The notes under the pieces: generated by a model
The model's input: the letters and a program-made list of their open reading frames with translations, nothing else
Database searches by the model: none
What the model was told of the DNA's origin: nothing
Origin: Agriotes lineatus
Lineage: Eukaryota > Arthropoda > Insecta > Coleoptera > Elateridae
Assembly (NCBI GenBank): GCA_940337035.1
Contig: CALNHX010003291.1
Coordinates: forward strand, 1 to 64,000
Length of the DNA stretch: 64,000 bases
Reading direction: 5' to 3'
Shown: one piece after another, positions 46,673 through 57,257 of the stretch
Numbering within the stretch: position 1 is the stretch's first letter
Layout: each line of letters starts with the position of its first letter
Program-made: the position numbers and the translations under genes

Positions 46673-46770
46673 ATATAGTTAATTTTTATTGGCTCAAAGA
46701 CGTCAAATCTTGTATTTTTATTGGACAGCTTTTGATAGATGACAAGTGAGTTGAAGAGTCGGAAATATTC

Positions 46771-47505
46771 CGTTACTTAAAATAAAATTACAAATATGTT
46801 GAATTGGCATTTGCATATAACCTTTAACTCTTTTAAGTGTTTGTTGGTAATATTATCTGATCCAGAGGATTTTGAACTGCTGAATGAATTAATGTGCTCT
46901 ACTACCCCTTCATTTGTGATAGACGAAAAAAACACACTTTTTGGAATCATGGGAATATTATCGCACCCACCATTATTACCCTCACGTATGTTTTTTTCTT
47001 TTAGCGCCTCAGCCATTCTTTCACCAATTTCAGAATAGTGTGTATTAAATTCATCAGCATTTTTTTTGTAATTTTATGCCCTGTTTTGAGAATACTGTTT
47101 GAGTTTGAAGGTCTTGTGCAGAACTGACTTCATTTAGACTTTCCCTAACGGTGTTCCACAGTTGTTTGGGGTCGTTAGGAGCTTGTAGTAATTTCACTAG
47201 AGTTTGTATGCAATTATTAACTATGTTTCGGTATCGTTTCTAAATTAGTATCACTTTTAGCCTTTAACAATTGTTGATTTAACTTATCTCTTACATTTAT
47301 ACAATTAATTATACCATTAGTTATCCAACTATTCCTTTTCCTAATTTTAGAAGTTACTCTATGTGAAGTAGTAGTAAGTGACCTACAATTATTTATAATA
47401 TCAATAAATTTGTTTGTTGCCACATTAACATCTTCAGTACAAAGTAAATTATTCCAATTTTCTAAGCTAATATAAATTACGTATTTAGCACAATCAAATA
47501 TTATC
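46771..47505 (-). pseudogene. Jockey/CR1-like LINE-3, linker and start of RT
   Basis: The minus strand reads NLLCTEDVNVATNKF, RKRNSWITNGIINCINVRDK (the usual PWIT-GLL-SI--RDKL linker motif), then NIPMIPKSVFFSSITNEGVV and SSKSSGSDNITNKHLKEL (the RT-0/1 entry motif). It ends at the 8-bp duplication at 46763-46770, and the RT continues at 43631. The endonuclease is missing. Confidence 0.78.
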
Positions 47506-48778
47506 CCGTTTTCAATTTACCGCTCTCGACTCCTTCAGAGGGTGCTCAAAAATTATGCAATTACGTCACTGTTCGTTTACCCTTGCTCTACGATTACCCG
47601 ACGAGAGTTACAACACGGTACAGTAGTTATTGTTTACAAATTTTTAAGGTTATTAGTACAGTAAAATTGTCGGAAAATACCCCGTCACCTTAAAAACATT
47701 GGCCGCGGCGATTCCTCTTGCTCAGTGGCTTAGGGTCATTAGACAAGTGTAAAACCAAAAAGCCGTATCCCCACCCCCTGCCAAACAGCCGCCATCTTGA
47801 AAATAATTAAATTTTTTTTTCTCGCGATCCATTGGTCGCACAGAAAAAGTTACTAACAAAAAATGTTGGAAATTAAATTCTACACATTTTTTATCTGTGC
47901 CGCGATACCGAGAAGTTGGTATTTCAAACGGTAGAGCGCGACAAAGTTACCAAAAATCTGTTTCCGCCATTCTAGCTCTGTGGGGGTGATTTTTTCCGAA
48001 AATTGCGAATGTGAAAGTTGTAGTGCTAGAAAAATATGCACGAATCTATTTTAATAATTGATTTAAATAGTCTCCGAATGACAGCCCTTCAAAGTCCGCG
48101 CAGCGTGGGAAAGGTACAATATATTCCGGCGCAGCGAAGTAATCATTCCTTTTGCGAGATAAAATCGTCACGTCACTCAAATAGTTTCAATGTGAATAGG
48201 TTTTCAGAACCTACAGAAATTCTACACATTTTTGGTCATTGGTTTTCTCGAATGTATCGACTGAAAAGGTTTTCTCGCAAGTAATGTAACATGGGCTGAC
48301 AGACGCAATAAATTATCGATAGAACATGTGGAGGCGGAGATTCAAATAAAAATAAATTTTCAGATATCTTGTGAAAAGTTTTATAGATTTGTCCTAAAAG
48401 AAAAAAAATGTTACAAGCGGCAAAATCAAGCTCAAAATATGTGTTCTATAAAAAATAATTTATACTCGTATTGATATTAAATAATAATAATTAATATCGT
48501 TGATTCCTTACATGGCAACTTTCTTTTGAAAATAATAATATATTTTTGTTAAAATTTTAAGGTTTGATTGATCTCAGTGAGGTCTGTAGTTTTGAAATAA
48601 AATATTGTGTAACCATATTTAATCCATTTTTCTACGTCCCGACTTTTTCGTCCCAGTCCTGCTTTTTTTCATTTAGGTCCCGATATTTAGAAAAACGAAT
48701 CTGGCAACACTAGTCATTGCCGCGATACCGAGAAATTGGTATAGGTAAAAAAAATGAAAATTATGGGAAAGGAATATA

Positions 48779-49236
48779 CGAGCCCAGAATGATATCATTT
48801 GGCTGAGATCCGTAAAGCTCTTAAATTTGCTGGTGTATATTTACTATATCATACGATAATTGCAATTGTTTGTAAATGTTGCCACAGGAATGACCAAAAT
48901 TCAACAAATTGACAATAGCTTTACCACGTGCCATTTTTGCAAAAATAATACAGAGAACCGACTGTCTATATGTTATTAAACAACAAACAGCTTGTTTCAC
49001 TTCAACTAAAACATGCTGAGGTGAACGAAATGATATTTTGATCGTTTGGGCCAAATGAAATAAATCTCTAATTTATTTTAAAGTTAGTGTTTCCCGACTA
49101 TTTTTTGTAATTTGTTATTAGTAAAGCTGTTATAATATTGCTAAAAAATATTGACCAAAAAGATTTTCTTTTGTGGGTACAAAATAAAGATACCTGAAAA
49201 ATCTTAACTGAGCCAAATGATGTGATTCTGGGCTCG
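48779..49236. mobile_element. 458-bp Tc1/mariner-type MITE
   Basis: Ends CGAGCCCAGAATGATATCAT and ATGTGATTCTGGGCTCG are inverted, with TA on both sides (48777-48778 and 49237-49238). The first seven bases CGAGCCC are the same as those of the Tc1 element at 26585, but the following bases differ. It lies within the fold-back element. Confidence 0.85.
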
Positions 49237-49635
49237 TATTTTGTAAGTAATATATTTTTGCATAAACCCTAAGATATAGTGTAGTTTACTCAGACACGTT
49301 TTCCTTTATTTTTGGAGCTGTTACTTCGTCTTGGTTCGGAGCCTCGGACACAAACGAGTCATTATCGGACACAAACGAGTCATTATCGACCATGATAGAA
49401 GTGTTGCTTGAACTTTTATTGAGAAAAGAGCCCACAACTTGTTATAAACGCAATGTGAAAAATTCTTGGAAAAAATCCGTGAATACGATTACGAGTGCTG
49501 TTTTGTGATTGTATTCCGATTAAAAATGGATAATAGTACGAGCGATAATGGTTTTCTTTATTTTAACCAAATGGCAGACATGGCATCTCGTTAGTTATAA
49601 TAAGTGCGGGATATAAATAATTTCCTTCTCTCTAC
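49237..49635. other. Core of the fold-back element, no gene
   Basis: AT-rich. Contains a direct repeat of CGGACACAAACGAGTCATTAT (about 49346 and 49367) and nothing coding. Confidence 0.4.
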
Positions 49636-50390
49636 TTCTCCGCGCTGCGCGGACTTTGAAGGGCTGTCACTCGGAGACTATTTAAATCAATTACATTATT
49701 AAAAGAGATTCGTGCACATTTTTTCAAACACTACAACTTTCACATTTGCAATTTTCTGAAAAAAAAAACCCATAGCATAGGTAACTTTGTCGCCCTCTAC
49801 CGTTAGAAATACCAACTTCTCGGTATCGCGGCACGGATCCAATATGTGTAGAATTTTATTTCCAACATTTTTTGTTCAATAACTTTTTCTGTGCGACCAA
49901 TGGATCGCGAGAAAAACAAATTTAATTGTTTTCAAAATGGCGGCTGTTTGGCAGGGGGTGGGGATACGGTTTTTTGGTTTTACACTTGTCTAATGACCCT
50001 AAACCACTGTGCAAGAGGAATCGCCGCAGCCAATTTTTTTAAGGTAAAACGACAATTTTACTGTACTATATGTAGTGCACATAATTTTGTAAACTTCGCC
50101 TTGCAAAAGTAACACGCTGTGGGCTGTGCGGCTTAACCTTTAGAGTACCAACAGGGGTCCTTTGCGGGCCCACAGCTGATTTTGTATTAGTAACTTTTTG
50201 ATTTGAATAGTTGCATGCCTGCAGCTCCAGCTATGTGTTAAGTAGGTGTTGTTTGAGGTTATGTTGGATGCTAATACACATTGCATAATTAATTTCAGTT
50301 GTATAAGGTAATAATATTGCTTTGGGACCTCAAAGATGTTATAAATAATAATTACAGAAGTATTGGTTTTTTTCCAGATATTTATAAAAA

Positions 50391-52582
50391 TGAGTAACGA
50401 TAACTGTAAACGACCTTTGAGCGAAAAGGAGCTCGCAGAACTTGCCGACCAATTTGATGAAATTTAGATCAAAGTGATTATAGTGATATAGACAGTAACG
50501 TTGATATTGCAGAGACAGTATCCGAACCTGACGATTTTCTGGAGTATATGTTAGAAGAAGATACGGATTTAGAACCTGAAATTAGTGACGACAATCAAAC
50601 TGGAAGCAATAATAGCGACGTGGAATACACTGCTAAATCAGGAATGAAATGCAATGCCTGCACCAAGCACACGTCGTAAGAAAAAAATATTGTCAATTGT
50701 AAGCCCGGGCCTACTAATATTTGTGATGCTGCAGTCACCATAAAAGACTACTTCAATTTGCTTTTATCTGACGACATCAAAAATATTATTTGTCAGTACA
50801 CAAACGATGAGGCAACAAAATGTTATCAAAAGTGGAACGCTCAACATCCTGATTCCCAAAAGACATGGAAAATGTATGACGTAACAGAATTTGATTCTTT
50901 TGTAGGAGTTTTGCTAATGGCTGGCGCTTTGCGATGCAGGAGGGAAAGTGTAAGAGAAATGTGGTCGACTGATACGAGTATTCGCGGAGCTTTCTTTACG
51001 GTAGCCATGTCAAGAACACGATTTTCAGAGTTGATGATTTTTATGCGATTTGATGATAGAGGTTCCAGAGATGCAAGAAGGGCAACAGATAAATTAGCGG
51101 CAATCCGGGATATGTGGAATTTATTTGTTGACAACTGCAAGAAATGTTTCCATCCCAACGAGCATGTTACAATCGATGAGCAATTGGTTGCATTTCGGGG
51201 AAAATGCCCGTTTAGACAATATATCAAGTCAAAGCCGGGTAGATACGGCATAAAAGTATGGGCTAGCGCCGATGTTGATACTTCATATTTACATAATCTA
51301 CAAGTTTATACCGGCAAACTTGAAGGAAACAAACCCGAAAGGGAGCAAGGGTATAGAGTTGTTATGGATATGTCCGAACCTCTTTTTGGTAGTGGGAGAG
51401 GTATAACTACGGATAATTTCTTCACATTCATGAAGCTCGCACAAGATTTGTTAACAAAAAACCTTACGTTACTTGGTACAGTTCGTAAGAATAAGACCGA
51501 CACTCCGCTGGAATTGTCGACAAAAGTCAATCGATCTGTAACCTCTTCTAAATTTGCATTTAGCGGTGATATTACAATGGTTTCGTATATTAAAAAAAAA
51601 TAGGATGGTTCATTTATTATCTACGCAACATGACGATGATGTAGTTTCTGATCAAGACCACAAGGAACCGATAATTATAATGGACTATAATCGAACAAAA
51701 GGAGCAGTAGATAACTCTGACTATTCAATTCACCTGTCATCTGTCAAAAAGTGACCAATGAAAATCCAGAATTCTGACGTTTCTTGGCCAACCAAAAAAA
51801 TATCAGTGGATATATCTTCCTAGAAGGTATTCAAGTGACTATTTTTAACAAATGCTATTTTTATTAGAAAAAGTCGACATTAGTGTTCTGTTACTATAGA
51901 AATTGCGTAGTTTGTTGCTAGATTTACTGAAAACTAATTTGAAAAATGTAGTTTGGTTCATTAAATAGTCCCTCGAATACCATTCTTAGTCAAAGTTAAG
52001 TAGATTATTTTTGCGGTGGTATCACTACTCATGTCCATTGCGCTTGGGATTAGGACTCGTGCTGGCGCACTCGTCCTAATCGTACCAAAGCGCAATGGAC
52101 ATTCGTGACACCACCACAAAAATAGTCGACATAACTTTGACTACTCATGGTATTATAAGTGATAAACTAATCCGGGAATACACTTGTGCCCGAAGAACAG
52201 CTAGGTTGCCTATGGGAATATTTATGAATATATTGGATATTTGTGGAGTAAATGCATATGTTCTATATATTTCAAAACATACAGATTGGAATAAAGGAAA
52301 ATCCCACCGTCGGCAATTATTTATAAAAGATCTAAGCCATGAATTAGCTAGCAGCAACATGAAGAGACGGGCAAATAATAGTGAGAAACTACAGGAGCAT
52401 ATCAAACAGTAAAATACAACGAAGATACAAACATGGAGAAGAAACGTGGCAGATGTTATCAATGTACTCGAGCAGAAGATAAGAAGTCAAGAATTAAATG
52501 CGATGTATGTAAAAACTTTGTGTGTGAAGATCATCGAAAAAAAACCACGTCAGTAATATGTATTGCAAACTGCGAACAGTAA
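50391..52582 (+). pseudogene. piggyBac transposase, interrupted
   Basis: ATG at 50391 (MSNDNCKRPLSEKELAELAD) with a TAG at 50465 and a frame change around 50650-50700 in the acidic N-terminus. From 50758 the core is open: YFNLLLSDDIKN, FDSFVGVLLMAGALR, TVAMSRTRFSELMIF and VTIDEQLVAFRGKCPFRQYI (Asp 1). Then come KPGRYGIKVW, ITTDNFFTFMKLA (Asp 2) and MDYNRTKGAVDNSD (Asp 3), with a shift at 51600. The foreign insertion follows NSD. The protein resumes KLIREYTCARRTARLP (52164) and ends with a cysteine-rich C-terminal finger (RCYQC...CDVCKNFVCEDH...C) at 52582. All three catalytic Asp codons remain, but it cannot make a full enzyme. Confidence 0.93.
51719..52163 (-). mobile_element. Insertion related to the tail of the 3.1-kb recombinase element
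   Basis: The reverse complement of this segment matches 46233-46762. Both start ATCA[C/T]TTATAATACCATG, share the long palindrome (51990-52155 here), pass through AGTGTTCTG and TTTTTCTAATAAAAAT, and end TTGAA[G/T]AGTC. The 57-bp tandem units are absent here. The piggyBac frame is continuous if all or nearly all of the segment is removed; at most GAC/GAT (51719-51721, 52161-52163) could be a target copy. Non-coding. Confidence 0.85.
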
Positions 52583-52910
52583 ATAATTAATTCATAAGAA
52601 AGGGCCTGTTTACCATAATAAAATGTTCTTTTATTTGTCAGTTAGTATTTAAGTTTTGTTAGAATTAAAAGATCCAATAAATCTGGTTTGTAGCTTGTTT
52701 TTATTTTTATTTCAAGTTAGAACTGCAAATTAACTTCACATAAATTAAAATAACAATAAATGATAACGCAATAACGCAATATATTAGTTCCACAAGTGCG
52801 CAGAGAATACGCACCACAGTGGACCCCTGTTGGTACTTTACGTTGCCAAAATAGTGTTGGTACTCTAAGGGTTAAATCGTTAGATTTCGTATATGCAATT
52901 AGCAATTATT

Positions 52911-53728
52911 ATGGATATCGTGGATACAGTTGAGGACACTCAATAAATTGTTGTTTTAGACGTTACTGATGATAAGGGATGGTGCCATGTTACGGCCAAG
53001 GGTAAATTTAAGTACTTATATCCTATTAATTTATGATTTACCTTTGCACAGGGCAAAAAATTGTAATGAAGTTTGACCGAAATGTACTTCAAAACTGTGG
53101 ATTTAAACCAACAACAAATAATTGCAGTTCAGTCCCCGAAACGGACTGGAATGAAGTCAAAATGATACAAAAATGTCATCGGACGTAAGACGTGGGGCCT
53201 ATGAAGCGTTTTAAAAATAACAAATGCATGTGAACACAAATTTCAAATTATATTTTAAAATCATTGAATGTGCTTCGCACACCAACACAGTGCGACTCTC
53301 GTTACAAAACGGCACGAAAAAGAAAAACTGTTGTCGTGACTAAAAACCGCCGCACTGGGAAATCTCCGGAGCCTATGAAATTTAAAGCAGAGATTGCTAA
53401 AATTAAATCGATAGATGATAGTATTGAACCAGAAGCTCTGTGGGGTGTAGGAAAGTCAGAGTCTAAAATAAACACAGTAAGTAATTGAAATTTAATGCCA
53501 AGATCTTGTTTACAATTATAAAATACTTTTATTGTAGGACTCAAATGCAACAGCAGATATCGAAGATCCATCTTCTAACTCTTCCAGTGAACCACCACTT
53601 CAGAAAAAGAGAGTGGAAGAATTGTTCGCAGTTCTATTTAAAATCCACAAAGAAAAAGAAGAGAATAAAAATTAACTCCACCAAGAAAAATTGGACTTAA
53701 TTAGAGAATTGTTCAGTAATAACAAATA
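52911..53728 (+). pseudogene. Probable Harbinger accessory (Myb/SANT-like) ORF
   Basis: ATG at 52911 (MDIVDTVEDTQ, then a TAA) leads into DVTDDKGWCHVTAKG. An apparent GT-AG intron lies at 53002-53052. Further stops follow. From 53264 there is KTARKRKTVVVTKNRRTGKS, KAEIAKIKSIDDSIEPEALWGVGKS, a second GT-AG intron (53476-53538) and a charged C-tail ending LDLIRELFSNNK at 53728. The basic middle and the charged helical C-tail are typical of the DNA-binding partner protein of Harbinger transposons. It faces the Harbinger transposase on the other strand. No Myb motif is clearly visible, so the assignment is from context. Confidence 0.45.
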
Positions 53729-54076
53729 AGTTATATGTACTATTCGTTTCTCAACAAAATAATAGAAATAATCTAAAACTTAAAATGTGATGAAGGTCAA
53801 ATAGAACAATAACTTTGATATAAACTACAAATTGTATTTATTGTCTGCTCAAAATTGCAGATATTTGATTTCTTTTTATTTTGGCTAGTCTTTTGGAAAT
53901 CTCTTTATTAGGAGTTCCCATTTCATTTTCAATTTGTGTTACATCATTAACAAACTTTTCCATTAAATCATTATTGACTATACAAATATTATATATTATG
54001 CAAGACAGCATGCAATTATACATTGACAGGTACGGTCAACTGAAAGAAAGTCTGTACGAAGTAACCGTCGAAATTT

Positions 54077-55320
54077 GTTAGAACTATTGCATTGAAGTCC
54101 ATTATCGTCGAAGGGTTGCGAGGCCCTTAAATTATCGCAACTGCGGATCATTTAACGGGCTTCAAATATTCCTTTGCTAACTTAATTATGATGTCGTGTT
54201 GTCGAATCTCACACGTTGAGGATTTATCCCGTTGTATCGTACGTCGTCTTTTGCTCTTCGGGGAATTCTAATGCATCATGCCACCCCTGGTTGTTGCCAG
54301 CATCATCGAGGCTATGTTCGCACCACGTCAACCCCTTGCGATTTCGCCGTCGTTCCGTTTCTTCAGGCACCTTGAGGCAGTTTGTTTGGAAAGGCGACTA
54401 CACATACAGTGCCGCTCGTAATTATGCAGTCAGCTGATCTTCAGGTAATAAGTTATTGTAAATTAGCATTTATAGTGTATCATGTACAGTGAGCGTCGAG
54501 TGTTGAACAGTTCAGCGTTTTCGTTGTTAACGATGTTATTTGTTGTTGCTAAATTATATGAATTGCCGTCGTATTTCTTTGCTTGTTTAACGTAACTTGT
54601 GACAGTTTCGCCTTTGAGCCACATCAATGTATTTGCAGTCAAGTTTATTGTTTGTAACTAAGCTAACGTGTTGCGCAATCTAACCCAACTAACCTATTCG
54701 ATCATTTTTAAATTTAACTAGTTAATTTCATGTTCATTGTCACCTACATAATATTTTATTTATTCCAATAGAGTTCATTGTCAAGTACTTATGTTTTTCA
54801 TTTGTGTGTTTATGGTATTTGCTTGCGTTTTATGTGTATTTTTCAGCTGTGGGAAAGAGTTTAGTAGCTGCTTTAATAAGTTATTGTTGTAAGGTAAGTT
54901 CGGTTAGCGAGTTATATACAACTCGCTAACCGAACTCTGCCAAGGTAGAAGTAGCCAGGTGTATTACCTACTTCCACTTTCAAGTAATTTCATCTGTGCT
55001 GCTGATGTTGTTTTATTTTTCGATTTAGTCAAGAAAGTGGTGGCGTACCTTTATTTGACATAATTTACCTCTCGTATCGGAGTACAGCCCTAACTCGAAG
55101 GTCGTAAAGAACCCGCCCACGCGGATGAGTTTTTAGCTGGAGCAACCCTTCCTGTTGCCGCCATATTAACAGGGTTAGGGCCTTGTATTCTCGGTTTATT
55201 TCCCGATCATGTCGCCTTATCGTGTCGTGGATAGCAAGTCCGGCTCTCGAGCGTATGATTTTGTTTTTGCACGCTTGAGGGGCTGGATTGTTATGTCGTG
55301 GTGTCGTTTTTGTGCAGTAA
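54077..55320. mobile_element. 1244-bp insertion of unknown class in the Harbinger gene
   Basis: GAAATTT flanks both sides (54070-54076 and 55321-55327), and the Harbinger protein is continuous (KGKF then RRLL) when the segment and one copy are removed. It is GC-richer than its surroundings at both ends. It contains a perfect 16-bp hairpin GTTCGGTTAGCGAGTT / AACTCGCTAACCGAAC (54898-54935). Terminal inverted repeats, LTRs and a poly(A) tail were not found. A 102-codon minus frame at 55065-55373 runs out into the Harbinger sequence and is not considered a gene. Confidence 0.65.
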
Positions 55321-55514
55321 GAAATTTTCCTTTTAATAGGCCAAATGTATTTTCTATTTTTACTCTTGTGCACAAAATTTGAAATTGTACAATCTTTGAT
55401 CTGGTGTTAATTGTCCATAGTCTCTATAGAGCGTTAATAAAGGTTCCGTTATGGGATATGCAGAATCAACCAGAGGGTGGTAAGTATTATTCATTGCATT
55501 AATAGTGTCATATA

Positions 55515-56424
55515 CAGTGTGGTCCATTAAGTGTGCAACAAATGGGACATTTTTTTATTAGTTGTAAAACCGAAATTTAAATACCGCCAAAAGTTAGTGC
55601 ATGTTCGATAACCATATCAGATGCCCTTAGAATGGCTTCAAGTCAAACAATATACAGGGCAGGACAAAAAATATGTAATTCGTTCAAGAATAAAGTTACC
55701 TTATTTCAAAAAATATAGCAAAATTTTATTGAGAAAAGTTGTTTAGAATCAAAAGTTATGCTCAAATACAAAGTCACGGCCTCCTATTCGAATTTTTATT
55801 CTTTTTTTGTAAAATTTTGTATTATCGACGTATGATACATATTTTTATTATTCTGATTTTATTAAGAGTATTTTAATATGTAAATTATTATTAGTAAAGC
55901 ATTTGCCTTGTTAAAAAGAATATTTGCGAAATTCTAAAGTTCTGTTAAATATCGTTGCAACAAACATGAAGTGGACGCTTACCTAAAAAAATATAAATCC
56001 AAGTAAATTTTACAAATACGCTTCAAGTTGCTAAAAGTTATTTAAAAGGGAGGTGGTTGTGGCTACTTTAAATACATATAAAATCAAAATAATAAAAATA
56101 TGTATCATACGGGGGTAATACAAAATTTTCCAAAAAAGAATCAAAATTCGAATAGGAGGCCGTGATTTTGTATTTGAGCATAACTTTTAATTCTAAACAA
56201 CTTTTCTCAATAAAATTTTGCTACATTTTTTGAAATAAGGTAACTTTGTTCTTGAACGAATTTCATATTTTTTGTCCTGCCCTGTATATTGTTTGACTTG
56301 AAGCCATTCTAAGGGCATCTGATATGGTTATCGCACATGCACTAACTTTTGGCAATATTTAAATTTCGATTGTACAACTAATAAAAAAAATTCCCATTTG
56401 TTGCACACTTAATGGACCACACTG
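55515..56424. mobile_element. 910-bp MITE with ~345-bp inverted repeats
   Basis: Starts CAGTGTGGTCCATTAAGTGT and ends with its complement, with TA on both sides (55513-55514, 56425-56426), as for mariner-type targets. The arms (about 55515-55861 and 56080-56424) pair over their whole length, including GGGCAGGACAAAAAATATG and GGCCTCCTATTCGAATTTT. About 220 bp of unpaired AT-rich core. It interrupts the Harbinger transposase. Confidence 0.9.
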
Positions 56425-57257
56425 TATAAATGAGTGCTTAAAAATTCGAGCATCATGAAACTTTCCAAGTGTTCTTGTTAAAACATAGAAAAACCTTTTC
56501 TTGCAATTGCATATCCCTTGTAAGGTAAGCGACGTTATGTCGTGTCGATTTGTGTAAGTAGATATCTTATGTTTTGGAGTGCGAATATTTATGTTCCGTC
56601 GATACAACCTGCCACATTTGGAAAACCGGCTATCTAAAAAAAAGTAGAATTAATACATAATAATCTCAACTTTTTATACAACATACCTGTAAAAATGCTT
56701 CAACTGCAAGTTGTAGTTCATCATCTGTTTTTGGAAATCGGATAATCTGCGTTGCCAATTCCATTAAAAAAAAGCTCTTGTTAAAATGGCATTAAAGATG
56801 GATAAGCTAATATTGGATAACAAAGCAACTTTACACATAACGCATTTATTTCGTCCAAATCTGTAGCAAAATTATAGAAAAATCTATCTGCATATTTTAA
56901 ATTATCTTATCTTACCATAAAGATGCCAAAAGGTGAGTCTCTGCAAGTGTCTGCAGTGTCTCTAGGGCAAAACTGACTTATTTTAAATCTTTCTACTAAT
57001 AATTGCATTACGGTTGATATATTTATTCGGAAATTACCTTTGAACTAAAAAAACTATAAATTGTAATGAAAAGGAGTATTACTTCCTAGTTCTCTACCTA
57101 CTTATTCTTCAGAAAAATCTTCAATTGTATCTACAAAACTATGTAATTTTACAACTTGCTCAAATATAAAACGTTTTATTGTGTCTCCTGTAACTTCATA
57201 ATCAGATGAATCAGAAAAAGAGTTGATTTCTAACACGAATAGACATTGTTTTTCCAT

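Larger units (their letters stand above)
43640..46762 (+). mobile_element. 3.1-kb insertion carrying a tyrosine recombinase (Crypton-like)
   Basis: Flanked by an exact 8-bp duplication AAATATTC (43632-43639 and 46763-46770) within LINE-3, which becomes continuous when one copy and the insertion are removed. It contains one spliced gene (44233-45513) and three long hairpins (43738-43772, 45758-45898, 46252-46425). No long terminal inverted or direct repeats are visible. The last ~530 bp recur in inverse orientation as a separate insertion in a piggyBac element (51719-52163). Encoded recombinases of this type are known from Crypton elements and from domesticated DUF3504 genes; the 8-bp duplication is unusual for Cryptons. 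Confidence 0.7.
47651..50070. mobile_element. 2.4-kb fold-back element with ~440-bp arms
   Basis: Arms 47651-48115 and 49636-50070 are imperfect inverted copies. Landmarks from outside in: AGTACAGTAAAATTGTC, GCGGCGATTCC, ACTTGTCTAATGACCCTAA (or complement), CCCCACCCCCTGCCAAACAG, CGATCCATTGGTCGCACAG, CCGCGATACCGAGAAGTTGG, AGTCTCCGAATGACAGCCC and TTCAAAGTCCGCGCAGCG. The middle holds a Tc1-type MITE (48779-49236) and a third copy of the CCGCGATACCGAGAAATTGG motif at 48721. No protein is encoded. The right end is next to the piggyBac insertion, so outer borders are uncertain. Confidence 0.8.
50133..52875 (+). mobile_element. piggyBac transposon with TTAA ends
   Basis: TTAA flanks both ends (50133-50136 and 52872-52875). 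Terminal inverted repeats are CCTTTAGAGTACCAAC and GTTGGTACTCTAAGGG, and ACCAACAGGGGTCC / GGACCCCTGTTGGT is an additional subterminal inverted pair. It encodes one transposase, which is broken by N-terminal stops and by a ~445-bp insertion. After loss of that insertion the element would be about 2.3 kb, the usual piggyBac size. Confidence 0.95.
53838..57257 (-). pseudogene. PIF/Harbinger DDE transposase, broken by two insertions
   Basis: Reading right to left: MEKQCLFVLEINSFSDSSDY (57257), GNFRINISTVMQLLVERF (57035-56980), RFPKTDDELQLAVEAFLQ (56745-56692), a GT-AG intron, then GFPNVAGCIDGT (first Asp). YTNRHDITSLTLQGICNCKK and LGKFHDARIFKHS follow (second Asp; 56560-56430). After a 910-bp MITE come VDSAYPITEPLLTLYRDYGQLTPDQRLYNFKF (55500-55390) and IENTFGLLKGKF (Glu; near 55330). 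After a 1.24-kb insertion the end is RRLLRTDFLSVDR and a decayed CCVLHNIC motif, then NDLMEKFVNDV to 53838. Motif order is that of Harbinger transposases. Frameshifts are frequent. Confidence 0.85.

Noticed and set aside
46233..46762. Helitron-like ends for the unit shared with 51719-52163
   Set aside because: A TC start is possible but no CTRR 3' end or 3' hairpin at the right distance is present in either orientation.
55065..55373. 102-codon minus-strand ORF with a basic start
   Set aside because: Out of frame with the Harbinger reading across 55330 and crosses the border of the 1244-bp insertion, so it is a chimera of two unrelated sequences.
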